Origin: Niallia sp. Man26
GTDB lineage: Bacteria > Bacillota > Bacilli > Bacillales > Cytobacillaceae
Direction of reading: 5' to 3'
Length of the DNA: 64,000 nt
Assembly: GCF_022049065.2 (NCBI RefSeq)
Contig: NZ_CP095743.1
Location: forward strand, 3,611,001 to 3,675,000
The position numbers were made by a program, and so were the translations under genes. Position 1 is the first letter of the stretch. Each line of letters begins with the position of its first letter. Below are positions 42,354-52,273 of this stretch, piece after piece. The notes beneath the pieces were generated by a model. It was given only the letters and a program-made list of their open reading frames with translations. It ran no database searches and was not told the origin of the DNA.

Positions 42354-43553
42354 ATGCAAATTTTTTGGACTATCATCTGCATTTTGCTGCTGCTAATCAT
42401 CTTGCTTTATATAGATTTAATCGTAGGCAAGGCACTGACTAAACGGAAGGTAACGAGAAGAAATTATCCGTTCAGGCACAGTGATTTTCATATTTTCAAT
42501 GATGGGAAGGATCTTTTCCCAGACCTTTTTCACGAGCTTGAAGAGGCAGAAAATCATATACATATACTATTTTACACTGTTAAGGCTGACACAATCAGCA
42601 ACCAGTTCTTATCCATTCTCGAGCGAAAAGCGCAAGAGGGCGTTGAAGTAAGACTGCTGCTCGATTGGCTCGGCAGCTTTCAAGTACGCAAAAAAATCCG
42701 GAATAAATTAAAAGAAGCTGGTGTGCAGTTCTCCTACTGCAATACACTAAAAATGCCGTTATTCTATACCCTGCAAGTCAGAAATCACCGAAAAATCACC
42801 ATTATCGATGGTAAAATCGGCTATGTAGGCGGCTTCAATGTCGGAAAAGATTATATTCACGGCAACTTAAAATTGAGTCCATGGAGAGACTATCACTTTA
42901 AAATGACAGGAGAAGGTGTCGATGACCTGCAGCGGGAATTTTTGCTCGATTGGTCTGCTGCGACAAAAACAAATCTCCTACAAAACCCTGTATATTTTCC
43001 TGAACAGCCGAAGGGACACTCCCGCCATCAGTTCATTCCGACACAAGGTGTGTATTTAGAGGACGTCTTATGCGGTCTTATTCGAAATGCTAGAAAAACA
43101 CTGTTTATCGGAACACCTTACTTTATTCCAAGCAAAAGGATTATGGAAGAGCTTAGCCTGGCACAAGACCGTAATGTGGCGATAACGTTACTTTTACCGA
43201 CAAAACCAGATCATCCTTTAGTAAAAGAGGCATCTTTCCGTTATTTACGCACCTTATTGAAACGTGGAGCAAAGGCTTATCATTATAAACATGGTTTTTT
43301 TCATGGTAAAATTATTACAGCAGATGACGAAATTTGCTTTATTGGTACTGCCAACTTTGATAAGAGAAGTATCTTTTTAAACCATGAAATAATTTGCTGT
43401 GTTTTTGATTCCAGCTTCATAGCAAGGATGAACAACATTGTAAGGCAGGACCTTTCTTTTTCGGAAGAGTACACACTTAAATTCTTGCTGAAACCTAAAT
43501 TTAAAACTGTGTTATTGGAGTATCTTGCCCGATTATTTGCACCCTTGCTGTGA
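42354..43553 (+). CDS. clsB: Cardiolipin synthase-type phospholipase D protein (ClsB/YwjE)
   Basis: The 399-residue product has one N-terminal membrane helix (about 1-22) and two HKD phospholipase D motifs, [19 protein letters not shown] (about 145-163) and [23 protein letters not shown] (about 321-343). Such enzymes join two phosphatidylglycerols to cardiolipin. Length and position next to uvsE match YwjE (ClsB) of B. subtilis, a minor synthase linked to sporulation. Usual ClsA has two N-terminal helices and about 480 residues. AAGGGGGAACTTCC precedes the ATG. Confidence 0.9.
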   Translation: MQIFWTIICILLLLIILLYIDLIVGKALTKRKVTRRNYPFRHSDFHIFNDGKDLFPDLFHELEEAENHIHILFYTVKADTISNQFLSILERKAQEGVEVRLLLDWLGSFQVRKKIRNKLKEAGVQFSYCNTLKMPLFYTLQVRNHRKITIIDGKIGYVGGFNVGKDYIHGNLKLSPWRDYHFKMTGEGVDDLQREFLLDWSAATKTNLLQNPVYFPEQPKGHSRHQFIPTQGVYLEDVLCGLIRNARKTLFIGTPYFIPSKRIMEELSLAQDRNVAITLLLPTKPDHPLVKEASFRYLRTLLKRGAKAYHYKHGFFHGKIITADDEICFIGTANFDKRSIFLNHEIICCVFDSSFIARMNNIVRQDLSFSEEYTLKFLLKPKFKTVLLEYLARLFAPLL

Positions 43554-43584
43554 TTCACTGGTAAATAAGGGAAAGGAGAAAAAG

Positions 43585-44541
43585 ATGAAATTCAGATTCG
43601 GCTATGTATCTACTGCGACTAATCTTTGGGACGCCTCTCCCTCCAAAACAATGACTTATGCACGCTACAGTGAACTACCTGACGAAGAACGGCAAAGGAA
43701 GCTGCTTGAAATTACGAGGACAAACCTTACGAATACAATGAGAGCACTTCACTATAATATCGGACATGAAATCATGTTATACCGTATGTCGAGCTCTATC
43801 GTTCCGTTAGCAACCCATCCTGAGGTGATGTGGGATTTTGTAACTCCCTTTGAAAAGGAGTTTGCCCAAGTGGGGCAGCTTGTGAAAGATCATGGACTCA
43901 GGGTCAGCTTCCATCCGAACCAGTACACCCTGTTTACTTCCCCAAGACCGGAAGTGACTAAAAACGCTGTAATTGATATGGAATATCATTATAAAATGCT
44001 TGAAGCAATGGGAGTAGAGGACAGAAGTGTTATTAACATTCATATTGGCGGATCATATGGTGATAAAGAAAAAACACTGGCCCGCTTTTATGAAAATATA
44101 CAGTCATTGCCGTTACACATAAAAAAAATAATGACATTAGAAAATGATGACAAGACATATAACACAGAGGAAACTTTGACAGTATGTCAAAACGAAACAA
44201 TCCCACTCGTTTTTGACTATCATCACCATATGGCGAACTTATGTGAAAAACCGCTGGAAGAATTGCTGTTACCAGTTTTTGAAACATGGAAGCATCGAGG
44301 GATTACACCGAAAATCCATCTGTCTTCTCCAAAAACAGAGAAGGCTTTCCGTTCTCATGCAGATTTTGTAGATGCAGAGTTTGTTAAACCGCTCTTACAG
44401 CTTTTGCGCCCGCTCCAGATGGATGTTGATTTTATGATTGAAGCAAAGCTTAAAGATCAGGCCTGTCTGCAGCTCGTAGAGGATCTCAGTAAGATAAGAG
44501 GAGTTAAAAGAATTGGCGGAGCAACACTAGAATGGAATTAA
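43585..44541 (+). CDS. uvsE: UV damage endonuclease (UvsE/UVDE)
   Basis: UVDE nicks DNA 5' of UV photoproducts and other lesions, a repair route useful in spores. The 318-residue product is a TIM barrel with [21 protein letters not shown] at the N-terminus, [36 protein letters not shown] and [12 protein letters not shown], holding the His/Glu/Asp metal ligands. The ATG at 43585 follows AAAGGAG and matches the family start; the longer frame to 43525 overlaps clsB. It is 31 bp after clsB, so probably an operon. Confidence 0.95.
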   Translation: MKFRFGYVSTATNLWDASPSKTMTYARYSELPDEERQRKLLEITRTNLTNTMRALHYNIGHEIMLYRMSSSIVPLATHPEVMWDFVTPFEKEFAQVGQLVKDHGLRVSFHPNQYTLFTSPRPEVTKNAVIDMEYHYKMLEAMGVEDRSVINIHIGGSYGDKEKTLARFYENIQSLPLHIKKIMTLENDDKTYNTEETLTVCQNETIPLVFDYHHHMANLCEKPLEELLLPVFETWKHRGITPKIHLSSPKTEKAFRSHADFVDAEFVKPLLQLLRPLQMDVDFMIEAKLKDQACLQLVEDLSKIRGVKRIGGATLEWN

Positions 44542-44549
44542 AAATTAAA

Positions 44550-44572
44550 GGCGGCAGTCGTTTTCTGCCGCC
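44550..44572. terminator. Hairpin between uvsE and the XapX gene
   Basis: A perfect 8-bp GC-rich stem GGCGGCAG/CTGCCGCC with a seven-base loop lies between convergent genes. The T-runs on both sides are short, so termination may be moderate. Confidence 0.75.
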
Positions 44573-44580
44573 TCTTCTGC

Positions 44581-44766
44581 TTAGTTTTTTGAAAAAAGGT
44601 TAGAAATCCACGGTTCCAAACTTACATACACTTTAAATCCTGCATAAATGCCAACAATCCCAATAATCCCTGGCAATGCGCCTGGTGCTGGTATCGGCAG
44701 CTTGAGCAAGGCAAAGATAAATCCTGTCAAAAATCCAGTTATTAATGCTAATAGAAGTAATTTCAT
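44581..44766 (-). CDS. Small membrane protein of the XapX type
   Basis: The 61-residue product MKLLLLALITGFLTGFIFALLKLPIPAPGALPGIIGIVGIYAG has two hydrophobic helices around a PIPAPGALPG turn, the mark of XapX-domain proteins. The function is unknown. AAGGAAGG lies 5 nt upstream of the ATG at 44766. It has about 70 bp to natK and probably its own transcript. Confidence 0.8.
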   Translation of the reverse strand: MKLLLLALITGFLTGFIFALLKLPIPAPGALPGIIGIVGIYAGFKVYVSLEPWISNLFSKN

Positions 44767-44839
44767 AGACACCTTCCTTTTCCTTATTGCTCTTATTATT
44801 TGAAAAGAAGGCGCATTTAAACCTCATAACATAATTAAA

Positions 44840-45820
44840 TCAGCGAATGGACGGCAGCTTGATTTTTACTGTAAATTCTTCTTCCTTATAAACAAAATCC
44901 AAAACACCTTGATGTTTTTTGACAATATCAGCAATTATTTTTGTCCCATAGCCTCTTTCATTCCCTGCTTTTGTCGACAGACCATACTGATGATAAAGCC
45001 TGTCTAAAATTTTTGCAGGGATTGGCAATGACTTATTTTTGACTGTTAATATATATAATCCGCTTCTTTTTACTAATTGAAGTGTAATAAAGGCATGCTG
45101 CTGATTAACCTTCTGCCAATTCAAACATGCTTCAACGCAGTTTTCAAGCAAATTGCCGACAAGTCCTACAAGCTCTTTATCCGGAACCGGCATAGAGGAG
45201 ATAGGAACTTCTATATCATAAATGATTTCCATTCCTTCCTTTTGAGCCTTTAGGTAATACTGGTGCAAAGTTGCCGCAACTGCTCCGCTTTCCCCCTTAA
45301 TGGAGAGATTTGTTTCGTTGTACCCGTCAACAAGCACATCTAAGTAAGCCCCTGCTTCTTTAAATTCTTCTTTTTCAAGCATAAAATGAATGGCTGCTAT
45401 ATGTTTTAGAAAATCATGGCGCTCGCTTCTGACAGTCCTGAATGTCTCATTCATGCGAAATATTTCTTCATCTAGCCTGTTAATTTCTTTGCTGAATTTA
45501 GACAGTTTTCTAACTTGAATAGCCCTGATAACTTCAACAAGCAAGAACAGCAGGAAAAACAGAAGCCGAATATATTCTGATTCCTGCATAACTGCAGCAG
45601 CTGCAATCATAGCCTGAACGAGCCAAAATAAGACCTCAAGTCTCCAGTCGAATGATGCGCCTTGCCTATTTCCTAGCCTCACTAGAAGGAAGCCTCCTGC
45701 TAAAAGCATGAGCACCAATATATAAATGGCACTATGCCATCCAAAAGCGTAAAGGAATGCTCCAAGATGAATGGCGGAAAATAAGCTGATTAAACTCCAA
45801 GATAAGTGGTCTGCCTTCAC
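44840..45820 (-). CDS. natK: Sensor histidine kinase, NatK-like
   Basis: The 326-residue product has about five N-terminal hydrophobic segments (1-110), a coiled coil, the phospho-acceptor box RHDFLKHIAAIHFML (about 133-147) and a GHKL ATPase domain with GNLLENCVEACLNW (N box) and GYGTKIIADIVKKH (G box). This is the AgrC/NatK type that pairs with LytTR regulators. GTG start at 45820 with AAGGAG upstream, the site overlapping the natR stop. The adjacent natAB genes suggest it controls Na+ efflux, as NatK does in B. subtilis. Confidence 0.86.
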   Translation of the reverse strand: MKADHLSWSLISLFSAIHLGAFLYAFGWHSAIYILVLMLLAGGFLLVRLGNRQGASFDWRLEVLFWLVQAMIAAAAVMQESEYIRLLFFLLFLLVEVIRAIQVRKLSKFSKEINRLDEEIFRMNETFRTVRSERHDFLKHIAAIHFMLEKEEFKEAGAYLDVLVDGYNETNLSIKGESGAVAATLHQYYLKAQKEGMEIIYDIEVPISSMPVPDKELVGLVGNLLENCVEACLNWQKVNQQHAFITLQLVKRSGLYILTVKNKSLPIPAKILDRLYHQYGLSTKAGNERGYGTKIIADIVKKHQGVLDFVYKEEEFTVKIKLPSIR

Positions 45821-45832
45821 TATTTTTACTCC

Positions 45833-46537
45833 TTAAAAATAATTGTTTTGAATGAATTCTACCTTTTCCTTTGTAATCATGGCTTTTGCCTCCGTTCCTT
45901 CAAATGTAACAGTATAGGAGTTCTTGGCATACAAAGAGAAGCTTTTTATGCAGTGAATGTTAATAATAAAGGAACGATGTGATCTGACAAAGTCCCTCTC
46001 TCTCAATTCACCCTCTAATTCATTAAGTGTCTGGTATGTTTTGATTGCTTCTGACTTCGTATGAATGGTCGTCGACCTGCCGGATCTTTCAATGAAAATA
46101 ATTTCTTTCTTCAGGATAATATGTATGTCATTCTTTTGTTTAATATATAATCTCCCAGCTATTTCAGCTGAACTGGTTTTCTCCATCAGCCTTTTAACAG
46201 ATTGGACAAGTCTATCTTTTGAATAGGGCTTCATAATATAATCATGGACATTCAACTCAAAAGCGTGAACAGCATAACCGCTGCTTGCTGTTACAAAAAT
46301 AACAGCGATATTAAGAGCATGAGAGTGGATAATATCTGCAAGCTCATACCCTGACAGATTAGGCATCTCTATATCTGCAATCAGAAGTGTAATGGATTCT
46401 TTTTTGATTTGTTCATATGCTTCCTCTGCAGAAGTAGTGGCAAACACGATCTCTGCTTCTGGAATAGAAGAGACAATGCCCGCTAACTTATCCAAATCAA
46501 TTGCTCTATCGTCTACCAATCCAATTTTCATCCTCAT
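45833..46537 (-). CDS. natR: LytTR-family response regulator, NatR-like
   Basis: The 234-residue product has a receiver domain (KIGLVDDRAIDL with Asp pair; phosphorylated Asp in LLIADIEMPNLSG; Lys in DYIMKPYSKDRL) and a C-terminal LytTR DNA-binding domain (IFIERSGRSTTIHTKSEAIKTY, ERDFVRSHRSFIINI). The ATG at 46537 is chosen because AGGGGAT lies 6 nt upstream; the GTG at 46564 has none. Divergent from natA, with direct repeats in the shared gap, it should activate natAB. Confidence 0.88.
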   Translation of the reverse strand: MRMKIGLVDDRAIDLDKLAGIVSSIPEAEIVFATTSAEEAYEQIKKESITLLIADIEMPNLSGYELADIIHSHALNIAVIFVTASSGYAVHAFELNVHDYIMKPYSKDRLVQSVKRLMEKTSSAEIAGRLYIKQKNDIHIILKKEIIFIERSGRSTTIHTKSEAIKTYQTLNELEGELRERDFVRSHRSFIINIHCIKSFSLYAKNSYTVTFEGTEAKAMITKEKVEFIQNNYF

Positions 46538-46660
46538 TGTATCCCCTTGTTGAGTATTTTCCACATTGTTTTATTTTACCATGTTTTTAACTCACCATGT
46601 TTGCCACCTTGGAAATATTAGGAGGTAAGAGTAAATATCCTTCCCTTACTTCTTCTGGCA

Positions 46661-46692
46661 TTTTCACGACAGGAAACGGACTTTTCACGACA
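46661..46692 (+). promoter_or_regulatory. Direct-repeat operator for NatR upstream of natAB
   Basis: TTTTCACGACA occurs twice (46661-46671 and 46682-46692) with a 21-bp period, two turns of the helix, the usual layout of LytTR-protein sites. It ends 7 bp before the -35 position of a natA promoter whose -10 is TATGAT (46722-46727) and whose -35 is poor, typical of activated promoters. NatR binding is inferred. Confidence 0.8.
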
Positions 46693-46759
46693 TCTATACA
46701 GACGCTCATTTCCTTTATCTGTATGATAAAGACATAGAAAACGAGAAGGAAGTGACTAG

Positions 46760-47512
46760 ATGATAACAGTAAATAAAGTAACGAAAACATTTAAGGATAA
46801 AAAGATATATGTAACAGCTTTAAAGCATGTTTCCTTTCAAATAAAAAAAGGAGAAACTGTCGGCTTGCTGGGGGAAAACGGCGCAGGAAAAACAACCTTA
46901 CTTAGGTCGATCGCCACATTGCTTCAGCCAACAGAAGGCTCTATCACTGTCTCTGGATTTGATACGAAGGCAAACCCAAATGAAATAAAGCAAAAGATTG
47001 GTGTTTTATTTGGTGGTGAAACGGGTTTGTACGATCGCTTAACCGCAAGGGAAAACTTAGAATACTTTGCCAGGCTTTATGGTCTCAGCAAACATGAAAC
47101 AAAGGTAAGAATTGATGAATTGGCAAGGATGTTCGGAATGAGAGATTATCTGGACCGAAAAGTCGGCAACTTCTCTAAAGGGATGCGTCAAAAGGTGGCC
47201 ATTGCGAGGACACTTATTCATAATCCGGAGATTATTCTCTTTGATGAACCGACGACAGGCCTTGATATTACTTCATCCAATGTATTTCGCCAGCTTGTCC
47301 ATCAGCTGAAGCAGGATGGAAAAACAATTATCTTCTCAAGCCATATTATGGAGGAGGTCTCTCTGCTGTGCGATAGTGTTGCAATGATGCACAAAGGAGA
47401 GCTTGTTCATCATGGAAGTCTAGAAGACTTATATACTGCCGAAGGAAGCAGTGATTTGAACTATATCTTTATGAGCAGACTTGTCAGAGGAGGAAATACC
47501 CATGTTTCTTAA
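46760..47512 (+). CDS. natA: ABC-type Na+ efflux transporter, ATP-binding subunit NatA
   Basis: The 250-residue product is an ABC ATPase with Walker A GENGAGKTTLL (about 39-49), signature FSKGMRQKVAIAR (about 138-150), Walker B IILFDEPTTGLD and H-loop IIFSSHIMEE. With NatB it forms an exporter that in B. subtilis expels Na+ in exchange for K+. GAAGGAAGTG precedes the ATG. The 3' end overlaps natB by 11 nt. The Na+ role is by homology and gene context. Confidence 0.9.
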   Translation: MITVNKVTKTFKDKKIYVTALKHVSFQIKKGETVGLLGENGAGKTTLLRSIATLLQPTEGSITVSGFDTKANPNEIKQKIGVLFGGETGLYDRLTARENLEYFARLYGLSKHETKVRIDELARMFGMRDYLDRKVGNFSKGMRQKVAIARTLIHNPEIILFDEPTTGLDITSSNVFRQLVHQLKQDGKTIIFSSHIMEEVSLLCDSVAMMHKGELVHHGSLEDLYTAEGSSDLNYIFMSRLVRGGNTHVS

Positions 47513-48659
47513 TATATATTTAAAAGAATTAAAAGACTCTTTCAGGGATAAACGAACCTTATTATTGACCGTATTATTACCAATTATCATTATGACTATG
47601 CTTACCCTTTTTTATGAAAAGTTGGTATCTGAAGACGAAGGAGAATCCTATATACTAGCGGTTGCCTCTTCTCTGTCAGATGAAGTAAAAACGAGCTTGC
47701 TTGCTAACAGCAGCATTGAACTAGTAGAATCACAAGACCCTAAAGAAACATTGCAAAACGGAGATGCACAAGCGGCCTTAGTAGCAGATGATAATCTCGC
47801 TAACCTTGTATCAGAAGGACAAAACGCAGAAATAACAATAATCGGAGATTCTTTCAGTCAAAGCTCTTCTACACTCATGTCCCTTACACAAGCTGCGTTA
47901 TCCCAATATGAGAGCATGATAGTCTCCCAAAGATTGGGTGATCTTGGCATAGAAACTGATACCATAAAGCCATTTTCTATTAATCAGGAGGAATTAAACA
48001 GCGAGGATCCGACTATTAATCTTGTTGCCATGCTCATTCCGCTTATTCTAGCTGTTGCAATCGGTGTTGGTGCCGGACCGGCTGCTGCCGACCTCTTCTC
48101 AGGAGAAAAGGAGAAGAAAACAATGGAGGCATTGCTGATGACCCCTGTTAGTCGTTCGACACTTGTATTTGCTAAATGGCTGACAATCTCTACAATCGGT
48201 ACAATCACGGGAATCGTTACATTGCTTGTGGTTGTTTTGGAAATAGCCTTCCTGACAGAAAACTTAAAAAATGCAATTGAATTCAAAGACAACTTTCTAT
48301 TAGTTGTTACTTTGTCACTCGTGCTCACCATTGTTTATTCGATGTTTGTCGCTTCCCTGCTTATGCTGACTAGCATCGTCGGCAAATCTATTAAGGAATC
48401 ACAAAGCTATAGTGCGCCAATTATGATGGTTACCATTTTGCCATTAATGTTAATGTCAAATATCGGCATCAATGAATTAGAGTTCAAGCATTTCGCCATA
48501 CCGGTTATGAATATTTATGCCCTGTTAAAAGAGCTGATTTTCGGCATTACTAACTATGAGCATTTCTTTATCACAATTGCCAGCAATCTTATTGTATTAG
48601 TAGTTGTTTTCTTTATCGGAAGAATAATGTTTTTGAAGGATAAATGGGTGATGAATTAA
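47502..48659 (+). CDS. natB: ABC-type Na+ efflux transporter, permease subunit NatB
   Basis: The 385-residue product has one N-terminal helix (about 20-40), an extracellular domain of about 120 residues, and about five C-terminal helices starting at NLVAMLIPLILAVAIGVG, the ABC-2 export permease layout of NatB. The motif SGEKEKKTMEALLMTPVSR faces the ATPase. The ATG at 47502 has GAGGAGGAAAT upstream; the frame from 47481 lies inside natA. A terminator follows. Confidence 0.9.
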   Translation: MFLNIYLKELKDSFRDKRTLLLTVLLPIIIMTMLTLFYEKLVSEDEGESYILAVASSLSDEVKTSLLANSSIELVESQDPKETLQNGDAQAALVADDNLANLVSEGQNAEITIIGDSFSQSSSTLMSLTQAALSQYESMIVSQRLGDLGIETDTIKPFSINQEELNSEDPTINLVAMLIPLILAVAIGVGAGPAAADLFSGEKEKKTMEALLMTPVSRSTLVFAKWLTISTIGTITGIVTLLVVVLEIAFLTENLKNAIEFKDNFLLVVTLSLVLTIVYSMFVASLLMLTSIVGKSIKESQSYSAPIMMVTILPLMLMSNIGINELEFKHFAIPVMNIYALLKELIFGITNYEHFFITIASNLIVLVVVFFIGRIMFLKDKWVMN

Positions 48660-48661
48660 AG

Positions 48662-48694
48662 AAAAAAGGATGGAAGCAATTCCATCCTTTTTTT
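48662..48694. terminator. Bidirectional terminator between natB and argS
   Basis: A perfect 11-bp stem AAAGGATGGAA/TTCCATCCTTT with a GCAA loop is followed by T7 on the plus strand and by a T-run on the minus strand. It serves convergent natB and argS. Confidence 0.93.
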
Positions 48695-48695
48695 A

Positions 48696-50366
48696 TTACA
48701 TTTTCTCTGGCGCAGAGACACCGATAAGGCGCAGTGCGTTTTTAAGTGTGATTTTTGTAGATTGAATTAATGCCAATCTCGCTTTTGTTCTTTCCATATT
48801 ATCTGCATCTAATACTTTTTCAGCATTATAGAAGCTATGGAATGTTGATGCTAAATCAAAGATATAATTTGTGATGCGGTGCGGCATTCTTTTTGCAGCA
48901 GCTTCTGTCACCGCTTGCGGGAATTCTCCTAGTTTCTTTAATAGGTCAAATTCTTTTTCTGCCGAAATGTAGGAAACATCAAGATTATTGTCCAGCTCAA
49001 TGCCCTGTTCTTTCCCTTGTCTTAAGATGCTGGCAATACGTGCGTGCGCATATTGAGCATAGTAAACAGGGTTGTCGTTAGATTGAGAAACAGCCAAATC
49101 AAGGTCAAAGTCAAGATGTGTATCAGCACTTCTCATCGCAAAGAAGTAACGTGTTGCGTCCAAACCTACCTCTTCCACTAAGTCTCTCATTGTAACAGCT
49201 TTTCCTGTACGCTTGCTCATTTTCATCTTTTCGCCGTTTTTGTAAAGATGAACCAGCTGGATGATTTCCACTTCCAAAGCATCCTTATCATAGCCTAATG
49301 CTTGGATAGCTGCTTTCATACGTGGAATATAGCCGTGGTGATCAGCACCCCAAACATTGATAAGCTTAGTAAAGCCTCTTTCTAGCTTATCTTTATGGTA
49401 AGCAATATCTGGAGTCAAGTATGTGTAGGAACCGTCGTTTTTAATAAGCACGCGGTTTTTATCATCACCGAAATCCATAGAACGAAGCCAAGTTGCTCCA
49501 TCCTCTTCAAAGATATAGCCATTTTCTCTTAGAGAGTTTAATGCTACATCGATTTTTCCGTTCTCATATAGGGAAGTTTCCGAATACCAAACATCAAACG
49601 GAACACGGAAATCTTCCAAATCCTGTTTCAGTTTGCCCATTTCGTACTTAAGTCCGTATGAACGGAAGAATTCAAAACGTTCCTTTTCATCAGCATTTAC
49701 ATATTTATCGCCAAACTCAGCGGCAAGCTTCTTTCCAATTTCAACGATATCTTCACCATGATAACCGTCTGCAGGCATTTCCTTTTCTAAGCCTAAAGCT
49801 TGGAAATAACGTGCTTCAACAGAAAGCGCTAAGTTATTGATTTGGTTACCAGCGTCATTGATGTAATATTCTCTAGAAACATCATAGCCTGCTTTATCAA
49901 GGATATTGCACAAAGAGTCACCAACAGCTGCACCTCTGGCATGTCCTAAATGAAGATCTCCAGTAGGGTTTGCTGATACGAACTCAACTTGTACCTTTTC
50001 TTTATTTCCAAAGCTAGTTTCTCCGTAAGCATCGCCTGCTTCAAGGATTGTCGGAATTAAATCAGCCAAATAGCTGTTATTCATATAGAAATTAATAAAT
50101 CCAGGACCAGCAATCTCAACCTTCTCAATGGAAGCTTTCGATTGATCAAAGTTTTCGATAATTGCTTCTGCAATTGCTCTAGGAGCTTTTTTTGCCACTC
50201 TCGCCAGCTGCATCGCCATATTCGTAGAGTAATCTCCGTGCGCTTTGTCTTTTGGCAATTCAAGGATTACTTCTGGAATCTGTGCCTCTTCAGCAAGACC
50301 TGCCTTCATAACACTTGCTTTAATTTCATCCTTCAGTTTATCTTTTATTTGGTCTACTATATTCAT
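48696..50366 (-). CDS. argS: Arginyl-tRNA synthetase
   Basis: ArgS charges tRNA-Arg. The 556-residue class-I enzyme has the HIGH-type motif [20 protein letters not shown] (about 130-149), a KMSK-equivalent [12 protein letters not shown] (about 381-392), and the N-terminal Add-1 and C-terminal DALR domains. It overlaps ywiB by four bases (ATGA), so it is translated from the ywiB-argS transcript, as in B. subtilis. Confidence 0.97.
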   Translation of the reverse strand: MNIVDQIKDKLKDEIKASVMKAGLAEEAQIPEVILELPKDKAHGDYSTNMAMQLARVAKKAPRAIAEAIIENFDQSKASIEKVEIAGPGFINFYMNNSYLADLIPTILEAGDAYGETSFGNKEKVQVEFVSANPTGDLHLGHARGAAVGDSLCNILDKAGYDVSREYYINDAGNQINNLALSVEARYFQALGLEKEMPADGYHGEDIVEIGKKLAAEFGDKYVNADEKERFEFFRSYGLKYEMGKLKQDLEDFRVPFDVWYSETSLYENGKIDVALNSLRENGYIFEEDGATWLRSMDFGDDKNRVLIKNDGSYTYLTPDIAYHKDKLERGFTKLINVWGADHHGYIPRMKAAIQALGYDKDALEVEIIQLVHLYKNGEKMKMSKRTGKAVTMRDLVEEVGLDATRYFFAMRSADTHLDFDLDLAVSQSNDNPVYYAQYAHARIASILRQGKEQGIELDNNLDVSYISAEKEFDLLKKLGEFPQAVTEAAAKRMPHRITNYIFDLASTFHSFYNAEKVLDADNMERTKARLALIQSTKITLKNALRLIGVSAPEKM

Positions 50367-50821
50367 GCTTGTTCTTTTTCCTCCTTCAGTTGGATGGTCA
50401 TATGATAGGTTCCATTGTTATTGCCATTCACATTTAAATCATACAATATATCAATAAGCCCAGATAAACTTTCTGCTTCCTTTTCAAAGCTCAACCGCTT
50501 CGTATCTGTTACCATCAGAAAGGTTCCATAGGGGGTTTCATAGCTTCCGTTTCGCTTTTTATTCAACAGAAAGGAAAGGCGCATTTTAACGGCTCCGCTG
50601 CGAAGTATTAAACCTTCGTGTTCTGCAATCTTGACGATTGTCTTGATGGTCCCTTCTTCGATCACTTCTTCATACTTCACATAACTGCTTCCATCTTTTT
50701 CTAAGTATTGTCCAAATCCAACCCACTCAATACTTTCCTTGTTGCTTCCATTGTAGATATTGGTGGTCACATGTATTTTAACAGGTGTTTGTTGCCCTAA
50801 CGTATTAGACAACGGCAACAC
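50363..50821 (-). CDS. ywiB: DUF1934 family protein YwiB
   Basis: The 152-residue product has [35 protein letters not shown] and a late MTIQLKEE strand, the calycin-like beta-barrel pattern of DUF1934. Its role is unknown. The start is probably GTG at 50821, with GAGG 8-10 nt upstream; TTG codons within the next few residues are possible. The stop overlaps argS, the arrangement of ywiB-argS in B. subtilis. Confidence 0.82.
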   Translation of the reverse strand: MLPLSNTLGQQTPVKIHVTTNIYNGSNKESIEWVGFGQYLEKDGSSYVKYEEVIEEGTIKTIVKIAEHEGLILRSGAVKMRLSFLLNKKRNGSYETPYGTFLMVTDTKRLSFEKEAESLSGLIDILYDLNVNGNNNGTYHMTIQLKEEKEQA

Positions 50822-51016
50822 TTCCTTTTCCTCTAAACTATAACTTAATAAGTATAAATTTTTTAAAAGGGAAGTGCAAGATGATGTATGGATATAGATG
50901 AAAGTATCTTGGTTTGTTTAAAAAGCGGGGGGGGCAATCCATCCTATCTGATCCATAAAGACGAATAATAAATACTTTGAAACATACGGTCCTTGAGTTG
51001 ACATGAAAATGGGTTC

Positions 51017-51278
51017 GTTCCATTGCGCTCCGGCCACTCGCTTCACTAGAGGTGACCTCTGCACCTTTTCCCTAACATTTTAAATCAATAATAAAAGAAC
51101 CGAACTATTTAACCAATAAAAGGTTAAAAGAGTTCGGTTCCAACTTAGGATTAAATACTTATGTCACAGCCTCTTGCAAATGGAAGACTTATTATCCTCT
51201 AGAAAAGATTTCCACGGGTTGAGTGCCGAACCTCGCTAATAAAAGCAAGAAGTCTCACCTATCCGCTCCAATCAATCT
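51017..51278 (-). repeat. Degenerate dispersed intergenic repeat of the Bacillaceae type
   Basis: Read on the minus strand, the left end contains GATTGGAGCGGATAGGTGAG and the right end AAGCGAGTGGCCGGAGCGCA followed by ATGGAAC. These are close to the two ends of a repeat I recall from many Bacillaceae genomes, there starting TTGATTGGAGCGGAAGG and ending AAGCGAGCGCCTGGAGCGC. The usual central GC-rich part is replaced by AT-rich sequence with a large hairpin. No ORF is present in the whole 50822-51315 gap. Identification is by memory of the consensus. Confidence 0.6.
51097..51140 (-). terminator. Long hairpin inside the speB-ywiB gap, possible speB terminator
   Basis: GAACCGAACT and TTAACC pair with GGTTAA and AGTTCGGTTC (a 3-nt/2-nt internal loop between) around a seven-base loop. 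On the minus strand a T-rich stretch follows. It lies 175 nt past the speB stop, far for a terminator, and inside the repeat-like element. Confidence 0.7.
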
Positions 51279-51315
51279 CCTTTTATGAAGCAGGATAGCT
51301 ACTTCATACTCTTAC

Positions 51316-52188
51316 TTATTTCACCCAACCAAGGATCATTTCTCTGATAAGCTTACTTGCAGTGTTTGCTGTTTGTTCTGATGGATCGTAGATTGGAGCT
51401 ACTTCTACTAGGTCTGCTCCTACGACATTTACTTCAGAACGAGCGATTTCGTGGATGGATGCAAGCAATTCTTTCGAAGTAATTCCGCCCGCATCAACTG
51501 TTCCTGTACCTGGTGCATGGGCAGGATCTAGTACATCAATATCAATCGTTACATATACTGGTCTGCCAGCCAATGTTGGCAGAATTTCTTTAAGTGGCTC
51601 TAGCACTTCAAATTTAGAAATATGCATGCCCACTTCTTTTGCCCATTCAAATTCTTCCTTCATTCCAGAACGGATTCCAAAGGAATAAACGTTTTTTGGA
51701 CCAATCAGGTTTGCAACCTTTTTAATCGGTGTTGAGTGAGAAAGAGGCTCTCCCTCGTATTCATCGCGAAGATCTGTATGTGCATCCATATGGATAATTG
51801 CCAAATCCGGATATTTTCTGTACATCGCTTGGAAAACACCCCATGATACTAGATGCTCTCCACCCATTCCTAATGGAAACTTGTCTTCTGCCAGTACTTT
51901 TCCCACAAATTCTTCAATCATATCTAAGCTTTTTTGTGGATTACCGAATGGCAGCGGAATATCTCCAGCATCAAAATAATTAACATCCGCCAAGTCACGA
52001 TCTAAATATGGGCTGTATTCCTCTAGCCCAACTGACACCTCGCGAATTCTTGATGGACCGAAGCGAGATCCGGGACGGAAAGAAACTGTCCAATCCATAG
52101 GCATTCCATAAAGAACTGCCTTGCTTTCCTCAAAACTTGGGTGACTTTTTATAAAAACATTACCTGCATATGCTTCATCAAAACGCAA
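51316..52188 (-). CDS. speB: Agmatinase
   Basis: SpeB hydrolyses agmatine to putrescine and urea. The 290-residue product has the arginase-family metal motifs GGEHLVSWG, IIHMDAHTDLR and TIDIDVLDPAHAPGTGT, holding the binuclear Mn2+ site. The start is TTG at 52188 (MRFDEAYAGNVFIKSHP), with AAAGGAG about 10 nt upstream; the family start agrees. It lies 85 bp downstream of speE, giving a polyamine pair as in B. subtilis. Confidence 0.95.
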   Translation of the reverse strand: MRFDEAYAGNVFIKSHPSFEESKAVLYGMPMDWTVSFRPGSRFGPSRIREVSVGLEEYSPYLDRDLADVNYFDAGDIPLPFGNPQKSLDMIEEFVGKVLAEDKFPLGMGGEHLVSWGVFQAMYRKYPDLAIIHMDAHTDLRDEYEGEPLSHSTPIKKVANLIGPKNVYSFGIRSGMKEEFEWAKEVGMHISKFEVLEPLKEILPTLAGRPVYVTIDIDVLDPAHAPGTGTVDAGGITSKELLASIHEIARSEVNVVGADLVEVAPIYDPSEQTANTASKLIREMILGWVK

Positions 52189-52273
52189 AACCTGTCCACT
52201 CCTTTTTAGGGTTATTCCCTAAGCTTCTTTTTATATCAGGCTCTGCAAAGATTCTTATCCTTAAAAGAGCCGT

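Noticed and set aside
50930..50936. The G-run in the gap downstream of speB (about 50926-50934) as a G-quadruplex or a slippage site
   Set aside because: It is a single G-run with no further G-tracts nearby, and there is no gene across it. It is worth only a sequencing check.
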